Shown piece by piece: positions 25,816 through 36,596 of a DNA stretch of 64,000 bases. How positions within the stretch are numbered: position 1 is the first letter of the stretch; the number at the start of each line of letters is the position of its first letter. Source of the stretch: Cichorium intybus. Its lineage: Eukaryota; Streptophyta; Magnoliopsida; Asterales; Asteraceae. Location: positions 156,602,407 to 156,666,406 of the forward strand of contig CM042010.1 in the NCBI GenBank assembly GCA_023525715.1, in the 5' to 3' direction. The notes below the pieces were generated by a model, which was not told where the DNA came from, did not search any database, and saw only the letters and a program-made list of their open reading frames with translations. A program made the position numbers and the translations under genes.

Positions 25816-26361
25816 TGATGTCCCCCAGCTTTGTAATGGAACGATTTTACCCGATAATTGAACGCGGTAGTAAGACACGACCCTGTGAGATACAGTTGCA
25901 CCACTCGAGGGCTCTACGGGGCAGAACTCTAACCAGAATTCCCGATACAGTAACGAGAACTCTAAATTAGTCTTCCAAGTTCACCTCCTAATCCCTGCCA
26001 AAACTAGGATAGCAATGGAACAAAAACTCCCTGAATACGTACAGAGAATACAAAATTTTAAGAAATTCAAGTCTTTCTTCATTAACCCACTTCCCAGTAC
26101 ACAAAGCGAAATAAAAGAAAATAAAAACTACCAAGGCACTACCACCACGTTTCCTACACTTGTGGAAATTCTAACTACTTTGAAAAGTTCAAATAAAATA
26201 AAATAATTGGACTAAAAGTTAAAGTAATGTGACTGACAAAAACGTGGGGAACAAAATAAATTGCATGCAGTCAGGGATTTGAAGTTTCCAACTGGACCAA
26301 ATTGACCCATTTCTGAATCGGTTCTGAAGGCAATGGGTTATGGGTCGGTGCTTCCCTATCA
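25816..26361. mobile_element. Solo LTR, private to the dead myosin copy
   Basis: 546 bp starting TGATGTCCCCCAGC and ending CCCTATCA. It is flanked by the perfect 5-bp repeat GTTTG (25811-25815 and 26362-26366) and interrupts intron 24 just after the exon end. Copy 1 has the empty site (AGGTTTGTTACACC at 9825). The opening TGATGTCC is common in Ty3/gypsy LTRs, so a gypsy origin is likely but unproven. Confidence 0.82.
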
Positions 26362-27019
26362 GTTTGTTACACCTAAATTCATCATAAGAAGAACCTTGGA
26401 CAAACTTAATTATTTCTTTCTCCTTGTGATTGCTAGGCTTGAAGAGAAGCTTACCAACATAGAGTCAGAAAACAAGGTGCTTCATCAACAAGACTTAACA
26501 ATGGCACAAAGTACCAAGCTACAGGTAGCACGGTCAAAGTCAACTAGGGTACTCAAACATTCTCCATTTTTTATCTTAAAGATTAAATCCAATTCTTACA
26601 TCTCTCTTATTCTATTTTTCCCCTTGAACAATGACAGAGGACCGAAAGTACAAAAAGTACTACTCCTGTGGAAAAGGTTTCTCAAAAATTAAATTACGGT
26701 TTTACTTATAATTTCAACTTTGAATTAATCTTTTAACTCTTTTTTTTTTTATCTCCTTTAAAAATGTTATAGGATCTTCATAGCCCTTCAATGCAAATGA
26801 GGGATGCTGATGTGGAGGAAAGACCGCAAAAGTCACTTAATGAGAAACAACAGGAATATCAGGATTTGCTCATTCGATGTTTGAGACAGTGGCGGTCTTT
26901 TGAAGTAGAAAAAACCAACATTTTTGATCGTATAACTCAAACCATAGGCCAAGCAATTGAGGTACATATTCTAAAAGCTATATCCATTTGGTATACCTAC
27001 ATCTTACTATTATATTATA

Positions 27020-27311
27020 GAATAAATTACATTTTTGGTTCTTGAGTATTGCTGATTTTTTTCAATTTTGGTCCCAAAATGTTCTCTTGCAATTTTGGTC
27101 CGTATGTATTTAAGGTTTCTGTAACATCTTTGGTCCCTTTTCCAAGTAAAATGCCTATATTTTTTAGAACAAAATTGCAAAAAACAGCTATACTCAGGGA
27201 CCAAAAATACTCATTATACTTGGAATGGGGACCAAAATCATTACAAGAACCTCAAATAAGACCAAAATTGCAAAAATAATCTGTATTCAGGTACCAAAAA
27301 TGTAATCTACT
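27020..27311. mobile_element. Foldback MITE in the dead myosin (older copy)
   Basis: Diverged and shortened counterpart of the intron-27 element in copy 1, with the same TTTTGGTCC / GGACCAAAA pattern and AATAAATTACATTTTTGGT end. Confidence 0.6.
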
Positions 27312-28025
27312 TTATAACTGTTATTAACTTACTTTCCCTTTTTATTGGAGACGCAAGATAACAACAATCTCCTAGCCTATTGGTTATCTAACGCATCAAC
27401 ACTGCTCCTGTTGTTACAATGCACATTGAAAGCCAGTGGCACAGCAGGGGCCCCACAGCTCCAGTGCACAACATCATCTACCCTTTCTGGAAGGACGACT
27501 CAGGTAAAATAAATAAAGAGAAAAAAAAATCAAATCAAAATTGGTACTTATTTAAATCTTCTTTTGTAGAGCTTTTGCAGGACACCACAAGATGTAAACA
27601 TATCTTTAATAGACGGGGAGACAGACGGTGGATCTGACACATTACAGCAAGTTGAAGCCAAATCCCCTGCCTTGATTTTCAAGCAACAGTTAACAGCATA
27701 TGTTGAGAAGATATATGGCATGCTACGTGACAACATAAAGAAAGAGATTTCTCCCTTGCTTGGATTGTGCATTCAGGTACTTTACCTACAGCTATTATAA
27801 ATTATGTTTATTTCTTCTTTTTTTTTTTTTGTCTTGAACTCTTTTGAAAGTTTTTAACGTGTTATTTGGGAATGGTGTAGGCACCGAGAATATGCAGAGT
27901 AAATATGCTTGCAAGATGTCCTTCTAGGGGCTTTCAGATTGCTTATTGGCAAGGGATTGTTAACAACATCGGATGCTTCCTTAACATGTTGAAGTCTAAC
28001 AATGTTAGTCCACTTTTTCTCACAT

Positions 28026-28970
28026 GTCAGAAATAGCAATACACACTTTCATTGATTTGTTTAGCGTCTTACTTTTATTTCTTCCTGTTATTGCGTTGTA
28101 CTTTGAAAATTGTACCCAAGTATAGCAATGTCATCCAAATACAAAGCAATTTTTTCTGCTATTACTGGGTAGAATTTTCAAAGTAAAATGTTGTAATAAG
28201 GAAAAAAAATTGAAAGTGGTTAGAATTTTCTAAGTACATTGTCTTAATAATAACTAAAAATGGAAGTACAATGTTGTAATAGTATTAAATGAAAGCAAGA
28301 TTCTATAATACATATATAAATGAAAGCAAGTTGCTATTTCTTGTATTTAGGCGAAACTGAAAGCAGAATGCTACAATTGCGTAAAGTTATTCAAATTAAA
28401 ATGTCTTATCTGAAAAAAAATTGAAAGTACAATGCTGTAACAGGATTAAATGAAAGCAGTATGTTATAATACACAATTAAGTTTAAAGTAGGTTGCTATT
28501 TCTTGCCTTTAGTCAAAATTGAAAAACACTGCTATAGTTTAGTAGGACTTTGAAAGTGCAATGTCTTAATAAGAAAAAAGTTGGAAGTACGATGCTGTAA
28601 TAGAAATAAGGGAGGGTCGTATTACAAAAAAAAAAAAATATTTTGGGCAGTGTTGTGATTTAACCACCAATACTTTATTTTTTTTCCAATCAAACCATAA
28701 ATGGTTCAGACATGTTTTCAAATTAACCACTTTGACCTGTTATAAATCAAGGTTTCACCGGTAATTTTGTTTATCAATTCAAAACGGTTAATTTGGAATA
28801 ATCTTGGAACTTTTTATGGTTTGATTGGAAAAGATAAAGTATAAGTGGTTAAACCGCAAATACCCAAAATATAACGCTTTTTCTGTAATTTGCTGCAGGA
28901 AGAAATGAAAGCAGGATGCAAAAATACAACAAATAAATGAAAGTAGGTTGCTATTTCTTGCATTTAGCCC
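28026..28970. mobile_element. Nested foldback elements in the dead myosin (older copy)
   Basis: Counterpart of 11646-12580. Outer inverted arms with the unit AATGAAAGCAG..TTGCTATTTCTTGC, and an inner palindrome at about 28616-28898. Confidence 0.6.
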
Positions 28971-30154
28971 TTATTATTATGCCATGAACCTGTGTGCGAC
29001 TGTCAGTCACATTCACTTACTAAAATTTCATATTTGAACTTCCATGTTATTCATTGTATGATTTTGGAAACTTCATTCAAGAGTCATGAACTCGCATAGC
29101 AATAAACCTATTTTCTCATAAATTTATCAATGATCCATGGTTAATTTCAATGTGAAAGACTTTACCCATCTCCAAATATTGTGTCCTTGTAGGTCCCACC
29201 ATTTTTGGTTCGCAATATCTTCACACAGCTTTTTTCTTTCATCAATGTACAACTATTCAACAGGTTGTGACACAATAATCTTTGACTACATGTCTATTTA
29301 CATACATTAGACAATCTTATCCATTTAATCTTTTTATTTATTTTTAATCTATGCTTGCAGTGTGCTATTGAGAACAGAATCCCGCTCTTTCTGTAATGGA
29401 GAATATGTGAATGCAGGGTTATCCGAATTGGAACGTTGGTGCTACAAAGCAACCGAAGAAGTAACTTTTTCTTTTTTTATTACTTATTTTTCATGTTTTT
29501 GCTACTTATTTATCTGACTTTCCAAAAATTTCAAATTCAAATTCCAGTATGTGGGATCAGCTTGGGATGAGCTTAAGCACATAAGACAAGCTACCGGGTT
29601 CCTGGTATTGTATTTTATATTATAAACTTTTTATACAATTATCTAATTGTTCATCAATTAGTCAAGTTTCGGTTTTTTCTTTCTTGAATTTAGGTCATAC
29701 ATGAAAAGCCAAAAAAGACACTGGATGAAATAAGTCATGATCTGTGCCCTCTTCTTAGCATACAACAGCTATACATAATCAGTACTACCGATTGGGATGA
29801 GAAATACAGCCTTTCTCGAGACGTATTCATTACTTAACACAAACCTAGTATAGTTAATTAATAATTAATATTAAATATTATTATTTATCCGTATAATTAT
29901 TAATATTTTTTTGACAGGTAATTTCCAAAATGAGAGTGCTGATGACTCAAGATTCAAATAACGCCGTGAGCAGCTCGTTCTTGCTGGATGATGACTCAAG
30001 GTTTTGAACATATTATAATAAATTTCATATTTTTTGGGAAATTTATCTTTTTATTTTACTATATGAGGTTTTATATACTGTGATGCAGCATACCGTTCTC
30101 TGTTGACGATCTCTTGAAATCAATGGATCAGATTAACATAGCAGATGTGGAGCC

Positions 30155-30665
30155 CCCGCCACTGCCTCCACCGCCAACCGCCACCCGCCACCACTGTTAC
30201 CAAACACCGCCACCACCCCACTACAACCACCCACCACCACCCACCACCGCCACAACCCAATACCACCACCGCTGCCGCTACCACCCACGGCCACTACCCA
30301 TCCCCACCTACTACCACCGCAAATACCCACCACCACCACCACCACCCACAACTGTCACCCACCGCCACCACCCACTACCACCACCACCACCACTCAACGC
30401 CACCCACCGCCACTACCCACCACCAACACCGTCGCCGCTACCGGCCACCGCCACCATTCAGCACCACTACCACTACCACCCACCGCCACCACCACCACTA
30501 CCTACCACCGCCGCTGCCGCTACCACTCACCACGACCACCACTACCCATTATCACCATCACAACCCACCACCTCCACCCACTACCGTCACCCACCACCAC
30601 CGCCGTTACCACCCACCGTCACACACCACCACCACCACCACCGCCACCGCCACCCACCCCTACCA
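30155..30665 (+). repeat. (CCACC/CACCAC)n minisatellite grown inside the last myosin exon
   Basis: The sequence after GATGTGGAGCCCCCGCCACT departs from the myosin exon into about 500 bp of variable CCACC, CCGCC and CACCAC units. All three forward frames are open for long stretches (proline, threonine and histidine repeats), which is a composition effect rather than a gene. It begins exactly at the CCCCCACCACT codons of the exon, suggesting expansion seeded by that motif (inference). Confidence 0.8.
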
Positions 30666-30834
30666 ATAGGTTATAGAACAAAGTAAAATTATCCAAAAAA
30701 CCAAGAAGGGTCAAATTGTCATTTACATGGATTCCAATTTCATTTCCTGCCAACCATACATAATAAGAAATTGGATTCTAATTCCATTTTCTGTCAACCA
30801 AAGAGAATATTGAATTTGATTCTTCTACAAACTA

Positions 30835-31042
30835 AATGCTACCTAAGATATTTTCCTTTTTTTGGGAAATTTGTCTTTTTATTTTACTATATGAGGTTTC
30901 ATATACTGTGATGCAGCATTCCGTTTTCTGTTGACGATCTCTTGAAATCAATGGATCAGATTAACATAGCAGATGTGGAGCCCCCACCACTCATTCGTGA
31001 TAATTCTGGTTTCAGTTTCTTATTGCCGGGAGTTGAGTCATG
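30835..31042 (+). repeat. Second copy of the final myosin intron end and last exon
   Basis: About 30850-30916 repeats the intron end (GGGAAATTTGTCTTTTTATTTTACT...GTGATGCAG) already seen at 30036-30088. 30917-31042 repeats the last exon through the TGA stop. The tandem duplicate is separated by the minisatellite and about 190 bp of unrelated sequence. Confidence 0.85.
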
Positions 31043-31679
31043 ATCATTTTTGGTTTCAGTTTTTAGCATAATATTAGTGAATTAGTACAATTTACACACA
31101 TGCCATTTGGACCTCGTTCTATCAATTCAGTACTACATAGATTTTGTTTTTTGGAATTATAAAAATAGAGAATGGTTGCTTTCATTGTCATCAATTGATA
31201 ATTTTGATAATAAAACAAACATTAATATCTTAAATGATTACTAAAACATTGGTAGACAAGTATTCTCTAATGATATTAATATATAGGTAAACTTGTCAAT
31301 CTTTGTTACTTATTGGCAACTCTAAACGTCTTGTTAATTACGTAAAATTATGTTGGTTCATTTCATCATTTATTTTGTCACGTAGATAGAGTGTTGATGA
31401 TATCAACATTTGTTGGTAGTTATTTAGATGGGTGATTTGCACGTAAAAGTAACAGATTTAAAGAATTCTATAAAACTATCAAAAATACGATTCGGATGCT
31501 TAAAATCAATTTGTATTTTAGATAATCATGTTGGTGACCATACTTTGACGATTTGAAAATAAATATCTTTATTCTATGATCTTTGATTGGAATTTAATAT
31601 CTTTAGAGTAGACAAAATCAGTCAATGGATAAAAAAGGTGTCAAATTTTGATATTGATGTTAATGGAATCAAGGTGTAA
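31043..31679. other. End of copy 2 and non-coding flank
   Basis: Up to about 31335 it matches the 3' flank of the live myosin gene. From 31336 to 31679 it is AT-rich with no feature I can support. Confidence 0.5.
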
Positions 31680-31986
31680 GGCTGCATGGAGTGGCACTCG
31701 CCAAAGAGGTCGCCAACCCTCTTGGCGAGCCACCTCCACTCGCCAACACTACTCCGGCCCCTCTCGCTATCTTCCTCGCCTTCCTCACTCGCCGACCGGT
31801 TGGCGAGATGCCAACGGCTATTTTCCTTGTACATCTAGCATTAGCACTTGTACAACTTTCTCCTTTGGTCATTCGTTGGCCATTGGCCACCACTGCCTAC
31901 AAAATGGTCAATGCCTGCCAACCATAGTCTGACCCACAAAAACCCCTTGGCCATCCGTTGGCCATTGGCCACCACTCCGTGTAGCC
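31680..31986. mobile_element. Tourist/Harbinger-like MITE (307 bp)
   Basis: Inverted ends GGCTGCATGGAGTGG and (reverse complement) GGCTACACGGAGTGG, with TAA on both sides (31677-31679 and 31987-31989). The inside is GC-rich with repeated TTGGCGA / CTCGCC words and two direct copies of CGTTGGCCATTGGCCACCAC. ORFs over it are composition artefacts. Confidence 0.75.
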
Positions 31987-31989
31987 TAA

Positions 31990-32597
31990 AGAGAAAGCCT
32001 GTGCTAAAAACAATGAGATTCGTAAAAAGAACGTTGTAAATTTTGGCAAACGTCACAATAAAAACGTCACGAGTTTAATGGATGGCATCATGCTTTATTT
32101 CACAAGTTAAAATTATGTACGAGAGGTATTTTTCACATGTCTCGACAATTACCATGTGTTTAGTTTAAGAAATGTTTTTGAAAAAACATCGAATGGTTTT
32201 TCGGTTCATTAAAGTACGTTTTATTTCACTTTGGGACATATGGCCAAAGTTGGATGAATTTTGGTTCTCGGTCTATTTTAACTTTTCAGTTTAATAATCT
32301 TTGAAATCTTATTAAATGCTTTGAAAAAATAGAAATATCTTTCCAGGCAATGTCTGTGAAATAGAAGAGATGATAACTTAACTCGTTCATCTATTCTTGC
32401 ACATCTAATGTGATACTATTCAAGATATTTATAGATTACCGTAACAAAAGTCTTCAAACGACTATATATTTAATTAAAAATGAAGAAATTGGAATTCCAC
32501 GAAAGGTTACATGATTTGCATATACCAGCAAATTGAAAGAACCGTCGTAACAAGAAATTTATCCATTTAAATTTAGACATAAAGTCGCATCATTTAA
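31990..32597. other. AT-rich non-coding sequence
   Basis: No gene, repeat or element ends seen between the two MITEs. Confidence 0.4.
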
Positions 32598-32600
32598 TTA

Positions 32601-32865
32601 GGTTGGGGGGAGCAGTCCCCTCGCCAATCCCTTCGCTGATGCTTGGCGAGAGCGAGAGCGAGTGGAGGAGGTGGTGTTTGGCGAGGAGGAAGTGGATGTT
32701 GAGATGGAGGAAGTGAATGGTGGAGCAGCTTGGCGACCTCGCTGAGATATCGACGAGGGGACTTTGGCGAAGGCGAAGGCGAACTTGGCGGAGCAGCTTG
32801 GCGACCTTGGCGAATTGCTTGGCGAGGACTTGGCGAGGGGGTTTGGCGAATTGCTCCCCCCAGCC
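32601..32865. mobile_element. Tourist/Harbinger-like MITE (265 bp)
   Basis: Inverted ends GGTTGGGGGGAGCAGT and (reverse complement) GGCTGGGGGGAGCAAT, with TTA target duplications at 32598-32600 and 32866-32868. The inside is again full of TTGGCGA / GGCGAGG words, so it is probably a cousin of the 31680 element. Confidence 0.78.
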
Positions 32866-32990
32866 TTAGCAAGTATACCACCAAAGATGTACCCTCGGCC
32901 TCTCCTACGAGTCCACAGTTTGCTGTATTGTTCCAATTCAAGTAACATCTTCTTCGATTTGGAATTCTATCACGATGGGACTATTAACTA

Positions 32991-33925
32991 TGTAGATTAG
33001 TTGGTACAAGACAAATCCAATAAGGGAAATATTTTCCATCACAACAAAGCTATATATACAAACAATACAGACTATCGCTTACTATACATGGCCCGGGGTA
33101 CTATCAACACAAATACATAAATAATACAATACAACATATATGCTAACATCTCCCCGCAGTTGAAACAAGAGTAGAAGACTGAACATCAAAACTGGATCTA
33201 ACCTCCTAGAACATAGACGAATGAAGCCATTTGGTGAAGGTGTCTACGTACTGCGATGAGGAGGAAACATCAAGAGCATGAATATGTCTCATTGCCACTT
33301 TGTCACGGATAAAGTGGATATTGATCTCAATATGTTGGACTGTTGGTCGACAAGTAGACTGTGCTAATATTATCACAAAGAACAAGTGTAGCTTTCATGA
33401 GCGGGGAGTGAAGTTCACCGAAAAGTTTACATAGTCATGTTGTTTCTGCAACAGCGTTTGCAATGCCTCAATACTATGGCACTAGATCGAGATTAGTACA
33501 TATCTTTTAAAAGACCAGGACAGAACATTGTTTTCGGGAAATACATGATAACCCAAGGTGGATCGTCTAGTCGAGGGACATCCCCCAATCTGTCGAGCTG
33601 TGGAGGCATGAAACTGAAGACCATGATCAAGGGTACCCTGTATATAGCGAAGAATGCACTTCAAATAAAATAAGCCTCACTTGGATCATTCATGTATAAA
33701 AAAAACCCGTTGGACAACACAGCTGCGTCCGAGCAAGTAAACGTGAGGTACTCAAGAGCTCCCGCTATAGAGGGTGGCATCCGCAATCGGAGGACCCAAA
33801 GCATCAAGCTTCCTCTGAGTGTCTGCCGGTGTGCGACATGGTTTGCACAAGGTAATACCTGGCATATTTCTGCTGATTGAGAAATATCTATATGCATTAA
33901 GCACAAACCATGATTGGGTAGTTCC
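32991..33925 (-). pseudogene. Ty1/copia relic: end of RT, RNase H and 3' LTR
   Basis: Read on the minus strand from 33925: broken pieces such as GALEYLTFT, YMNDPSEAYF, KCILRYIQGTLDHGLQ, RRSTLGYHVF and SWSFKRYVLIS. These are the hallmark segments of the copia RT-RNase H region, in several frames with stops. They are followed by a CTGCGGGGAGA polypurine tract (about 33158-33149), the LTR start TGTTAGCATATATG (from 33148), and possibly the LTR end at 32991 (TGTAGATTA on the plus strand). The 5' part is absent, so this is a truncated old copy. Confidence 0.75.
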
Positions 33926-34197
33926 ATAATAAATTATTCATAGTATTTCAATTAAATAAAACCCTTTTATTTATTCTTAAAATAAATAAACTATTCTTTC
34001 TTTGACCAATGTATAATAGATAACTATTATGTTATTATTTATTTAATTTAGTAAATAACAATGTATATACACTACAAACATTATTACTATTATTTTTCCA
34101 TTTCATGTTATTTAGTGTGCGACATTCATATAATCATCACTCAATTCTTTTTTCTTTGCGTGCTATTCCCACCAAAAAATAGATGGTAGCTGAAGTT
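33926..34197. other. AT-rich non-coding sequence
   Basis: Nothing recognisable. Confidence 0.4.
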
Positions 34198-34205
34198 TTA
34201 TTTTA

Positions 34206-34519
34206 GGGGTTATTGTCATAAAAGCCCTTAAGTTTGTAAGAAATGTTCGGGTTTACCCTTTTATGTATTTTTTGTTCATAAAAGCCCTTGAATTTATGTA
34301 AGTTTCATTAAAACCCTTAATTTGGCTGGAATGTTCGGTTTTACCCTTAAGTTTGATAGGTTCTATAACAGGATACAAGGGTAAAACCGAACATTCCTGT
34401 CAAACTTAAGGGTTTTAATGAAACATACATAAATATAATGGCTTTTATGAACAAAAAATACATAAAAGGGTAAACCCGAACATTTCTTACAAACTTAAGG
34501 GCTTTTATGACATAAACCC
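34206..34519. mobile_element. 314-bp hairpin (foldback) MITE with 8-bp target duplication
   Basis: The two halves are near-perfect inverted repeats of about 150 bp around a short centre near 34365 (outer ends TCATAAAAGCCCTTAAGTTT and its complement). The flanks are the identical 8-bp TTATTTTA at 34198-34205 and 34520-34527. No coding capacity. An 8-bp duplication points to a hAT-type transposase, but the ends GGGGTTATTG / GGGTTTATG are not typical of hAT. Confidence 0.85.
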
Positions 34520-34585
34520 TTATTTTAGAGTTGAAAGTTGTAAGTTTTTTTTAGAAAATATTTGACAAAAGTAGTCGTAAAATTA

Positions 34586-34758
<173 letters not shown>

Positions 34759-34902
34759 AATAAAAAGTACATGGTTTTAAGGGCAACTTACTAATTACCA
34801 AATATAACTATTTATATTTTATGAGATAAATTTAGAAATTTGCATCATACGTTTCATAAAATTACAGCAATGGTCCCTCCTTAGACCTTAGTAGTGACCT
34901 TA

Positions 34903-36593
34903 GGCTGTGGGGTATGCCGCACGCGGCCCCCCCTGCGTCCTCCACGTCAGCGACGAAGACGCGGCAAACACCGCGCCCCCCCCCCCCCCCCCCCCCCCCG
35001 CGTCCTCGAATTGGTGCGTCCCCAGGTCGTCAGGCTTTGAACGCGTGAAGACGGACGAATTCAAAATATATATCCGTTGTTCGAGCCGTTGGAAACTAAA
35101 AAAAAAAATTAATTTTTTTTACATATTATAAATACAAACCACACACACAACTTATATTTTACACACACACAAACACAAATTTCTCTCTCAATTCTACTAA
35201 TCATTTCAAGATGGAGAACGATCCGAACACCCCTCCGTCAAATCGGAACACGCCCCGCGGCGAATTCAACTACAACTTTTCCACGAATTGCACATTTACG
35301 AGTATGCTTACGGGTTCGTCGCAACAACCGCAATACCCGTATCCATATCCACCACCGAACCAATATCAATACCCGCCACAACCTTACCCGTACGCACCCT
35401 TCCAACAACCGTTTCTATCACAATCGCCACCGCTTCCATCAACACCGCCACAAGCATCACCCGAAGAGGTCGTGATGGAAACACAAGCCCTCGCGTCTTC
35501 CTCCAAAAAGAAAAAGAAAAATAATAGACAAAAGAACAAAACGCGAAACGCGCAAGAGGCGAAGGTTCCGTGGACGACCGACGAAGAGGTTCAAGTGGTT
35601 CGATCGTGGCTCGCTATTTCCATGGATTCGCAAAAAGGAAATAGCCAAAGTTCCACATCGTTGTGGGAACGCATTTTAGACCACTACCACGCGGCGATGG
35701 GTCGTGGGGTGTACCGAAACAACGACGGTATTAACGGGAAGTGGCGGAAACTTCGTATCGAGTGCACCAAGTTCAACGGCATTTACAACAACTTGGTGAA
35801 CATGCGACGAAGTGGCGAAAACGAATTCGGGATTTTCACAACGGCTATGGAACAATATGGGCGAGTTGTCGGGAAACCGTTTAAGCATATGCGAAGTTGG
35901 GAGTTGATGCGTACCGGTCCTAAATGGCTACTAACTCCCGATTCGCCTCACTCGAGCACGGGTTCCAAACGTGGGAGGACCCCGGATGACGATATTTCGG
36001 ATGCTCGAGACCCGATCGACCTCGACGACGAAACCGAACCACAAACCGAGATGCCTCCGCCTCGACGCCCCATCAGCCGCGACCGAGCGAAAAGAGCAAA
36101 CCGAGATGCCTCCGGCTCGTCTTCGAAAGACGATGTTGAGGAAAAGGTCGACCGGCTCGTTGAACAATTCTACCGCCACAACGAAATTGCGGAATCGCGG
36201 TTGGATTACGTGTTGTTTAGCCGATCCGGTACCGAAGAGGACCTCGAGGCGATCCGATTGATGACGGAACAACGACGCAAGAAATATTTAAATAAGTATT
36301 TTTTTTAAAAAATTTAGGAATTGTCGTTTTTATGTTTTTTTTTTCGTGCAATGTCGTTTTTATTTTTATTTTTATGTAATGTCTTTTATTTAATTTTAAA
36401 TGTTTGGTTTTAATTAATTTTTAATGTTTGGTTTGAATTAAAAAAACGTAAAATATAAATGTGACGTGGAAATTAAAATGGTAGTCATGGGAGTCTTGCA
36501 CACCCCTAGTGGATGTCTTGGAAGTCTTTATGACGTGGCGATGACATGGCGGTTGTCATGAGTTGTCATGGGTGTCTTGCACACCCTTCAGCC
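34903..36593. mobile_element. PIF/Harbinger-like element carrying only ORF1
   Basis: Inverted ends GGCTGTGGGGTATGC and (reverse complement) GGCTGAAGGGTGTGC, with TTA target duplications at 34900-34902 and 36594-36596. It contains one long ORF (35211-36308) and no DDE transposase ORF. A run of about 22 C lies at 34978-34999. Subterminal words ATGACGTGGCGATGACATGG and TGTCATGRGT repeat near the right end. The termini share the GGCTG start with the two MITEs at 31680 and 32601. Confidence 0.83.
35211..36308 (+). CDS. Harbinger ORF1: Myb/SANT-like protein with NAM-associated C-terminal domain
   Basis: 365 aa, uninterrupted, with ATG just after a CT-rich leader. Residues 40-90 are proline/tyrosine/glutamine-rich. 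A lysine stretch (SSKKKKKNNRQKNK, about 97-110) is a likely nuclear signal. About 115-215 is a SANT/Myb-like trihelix region (VPWTTDEEVQVVRSWL ... LWERILDHYH ... WRKLRIECTKFNGIYNN). About 300-365 is a charged helix typical of the so-called NAM-associated C-terminal domain. Such proteins are often mislabelled 'glutathione S-transferase T3-like' in plant annotations. In PIF/Harbinger elements ORF1 is the DNA-binding partner of the transposase (family knowledge). It lies wholly inside the TIR element 34903-36593, so I read it as a transposon gene, not a host gene. Confidence 0.85.
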   Translation: MENDPNTPPSNRNTPRGEFNYNFSTNCTFTSMLTGSSQQPQYPYPYPPPNQYQYPPQPYPYAPFQQPFLSQSPPLPSTPPQASPEEVVMETQALASSSKKKKKNNRQKNKTRNAQEAKVPWTTDEEVQVVRSWLAISMDSQKGNSQSSTSLWERILDHYHAAMGRGVYRNNDGINGKWRKLRIECTKFNGIYNNLVNMRRSGENEFGIFTTAMEQYGRVVGKPFKHMRSWELMRTGPKWLLTPDSPHSSTGSKRGRTPDDDISDARDPIDLDDETEPQTEMPPPRRPISRDRAKRANRDASGSSSKDDVEEKVDRLVEQFYRHNEIAESRLDYVLFSRSGTEEDLEAIRLMTEQRRKKYLNKYFF

Positions 36594-36596
36594 TTA

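Larger units (their letters stand above)
23541..31042 (+). pseudogene. Dead class XI myosin (paralogue of 2919-13790)
   Basis: The 5' leader and ATG (23896-23898) survive. Exon 2 (24180 on) frameshifts to a stop after ...TKINGGI. Most of intron 1 is deleted. Exons 3-19 and the first part of exon 20 are missing, so the whole motor and first IQ motifs are gone: exon 2 is followed within about 70 bp by exon-20 sequence at about 24368. Exon 21 has a deletion and an in-frame TGA. Exons 22-29 (about 25169-27775) are well preserved, but intron 24 holds a solo LTR and exon 27 lacks 63 bp (21 codons). Exon 30 is scrambled, exon 34 lacks a GTH segment, and the last exon is duplicated around a CCACC minisatellite. 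Any transcript could encode at most parts of the tail. Confidence 0.93.
15906..31335. repeat. Segmental duplication, copy 2 (with dead myosin XI)
   Basis: Matches about 111-14085 in direct orientation once later insertions are removed. The offset is 15795 at the left edge. Similarity ends near 31335 (CTTGTCAATCTTTGTTACT, then divergent). Private insertions: MULE 17147-21578, TIR element 21773-23528, solo LTR 25816-26361, minisatellite plus exon duplication 30155-30916. Private deletions: most of intron 1, exons 3-19 and several smaller ones. Confidence 0.9.

Noticed and set aside
30114..30686. ORFs of 190 and 174 codons rich in Pro, His and Thr
   Set aside because: The CCACC minisatellite is open in all forward frames; the first codons are the tail of the dead myosin.
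31622..32056. Overlapping ORFs on both strands
   Set aside because: They lie in a GC-rich MITE with TAA-flanked inverted ends; composition keeps several frames open.
32594..33000. ORFs of 115, 116 and 78 codons
   Set aside because: They overlap the 265-bp MITE and follow its GGCGAG repeats; no domain.
35211..36308. Host gene for a glutathione S-transferase or NAC factor
   Set aside because: No GST fold or NAC domain; the ORF sits entirely between Harbinger-type inverted ends with TTA duplications.
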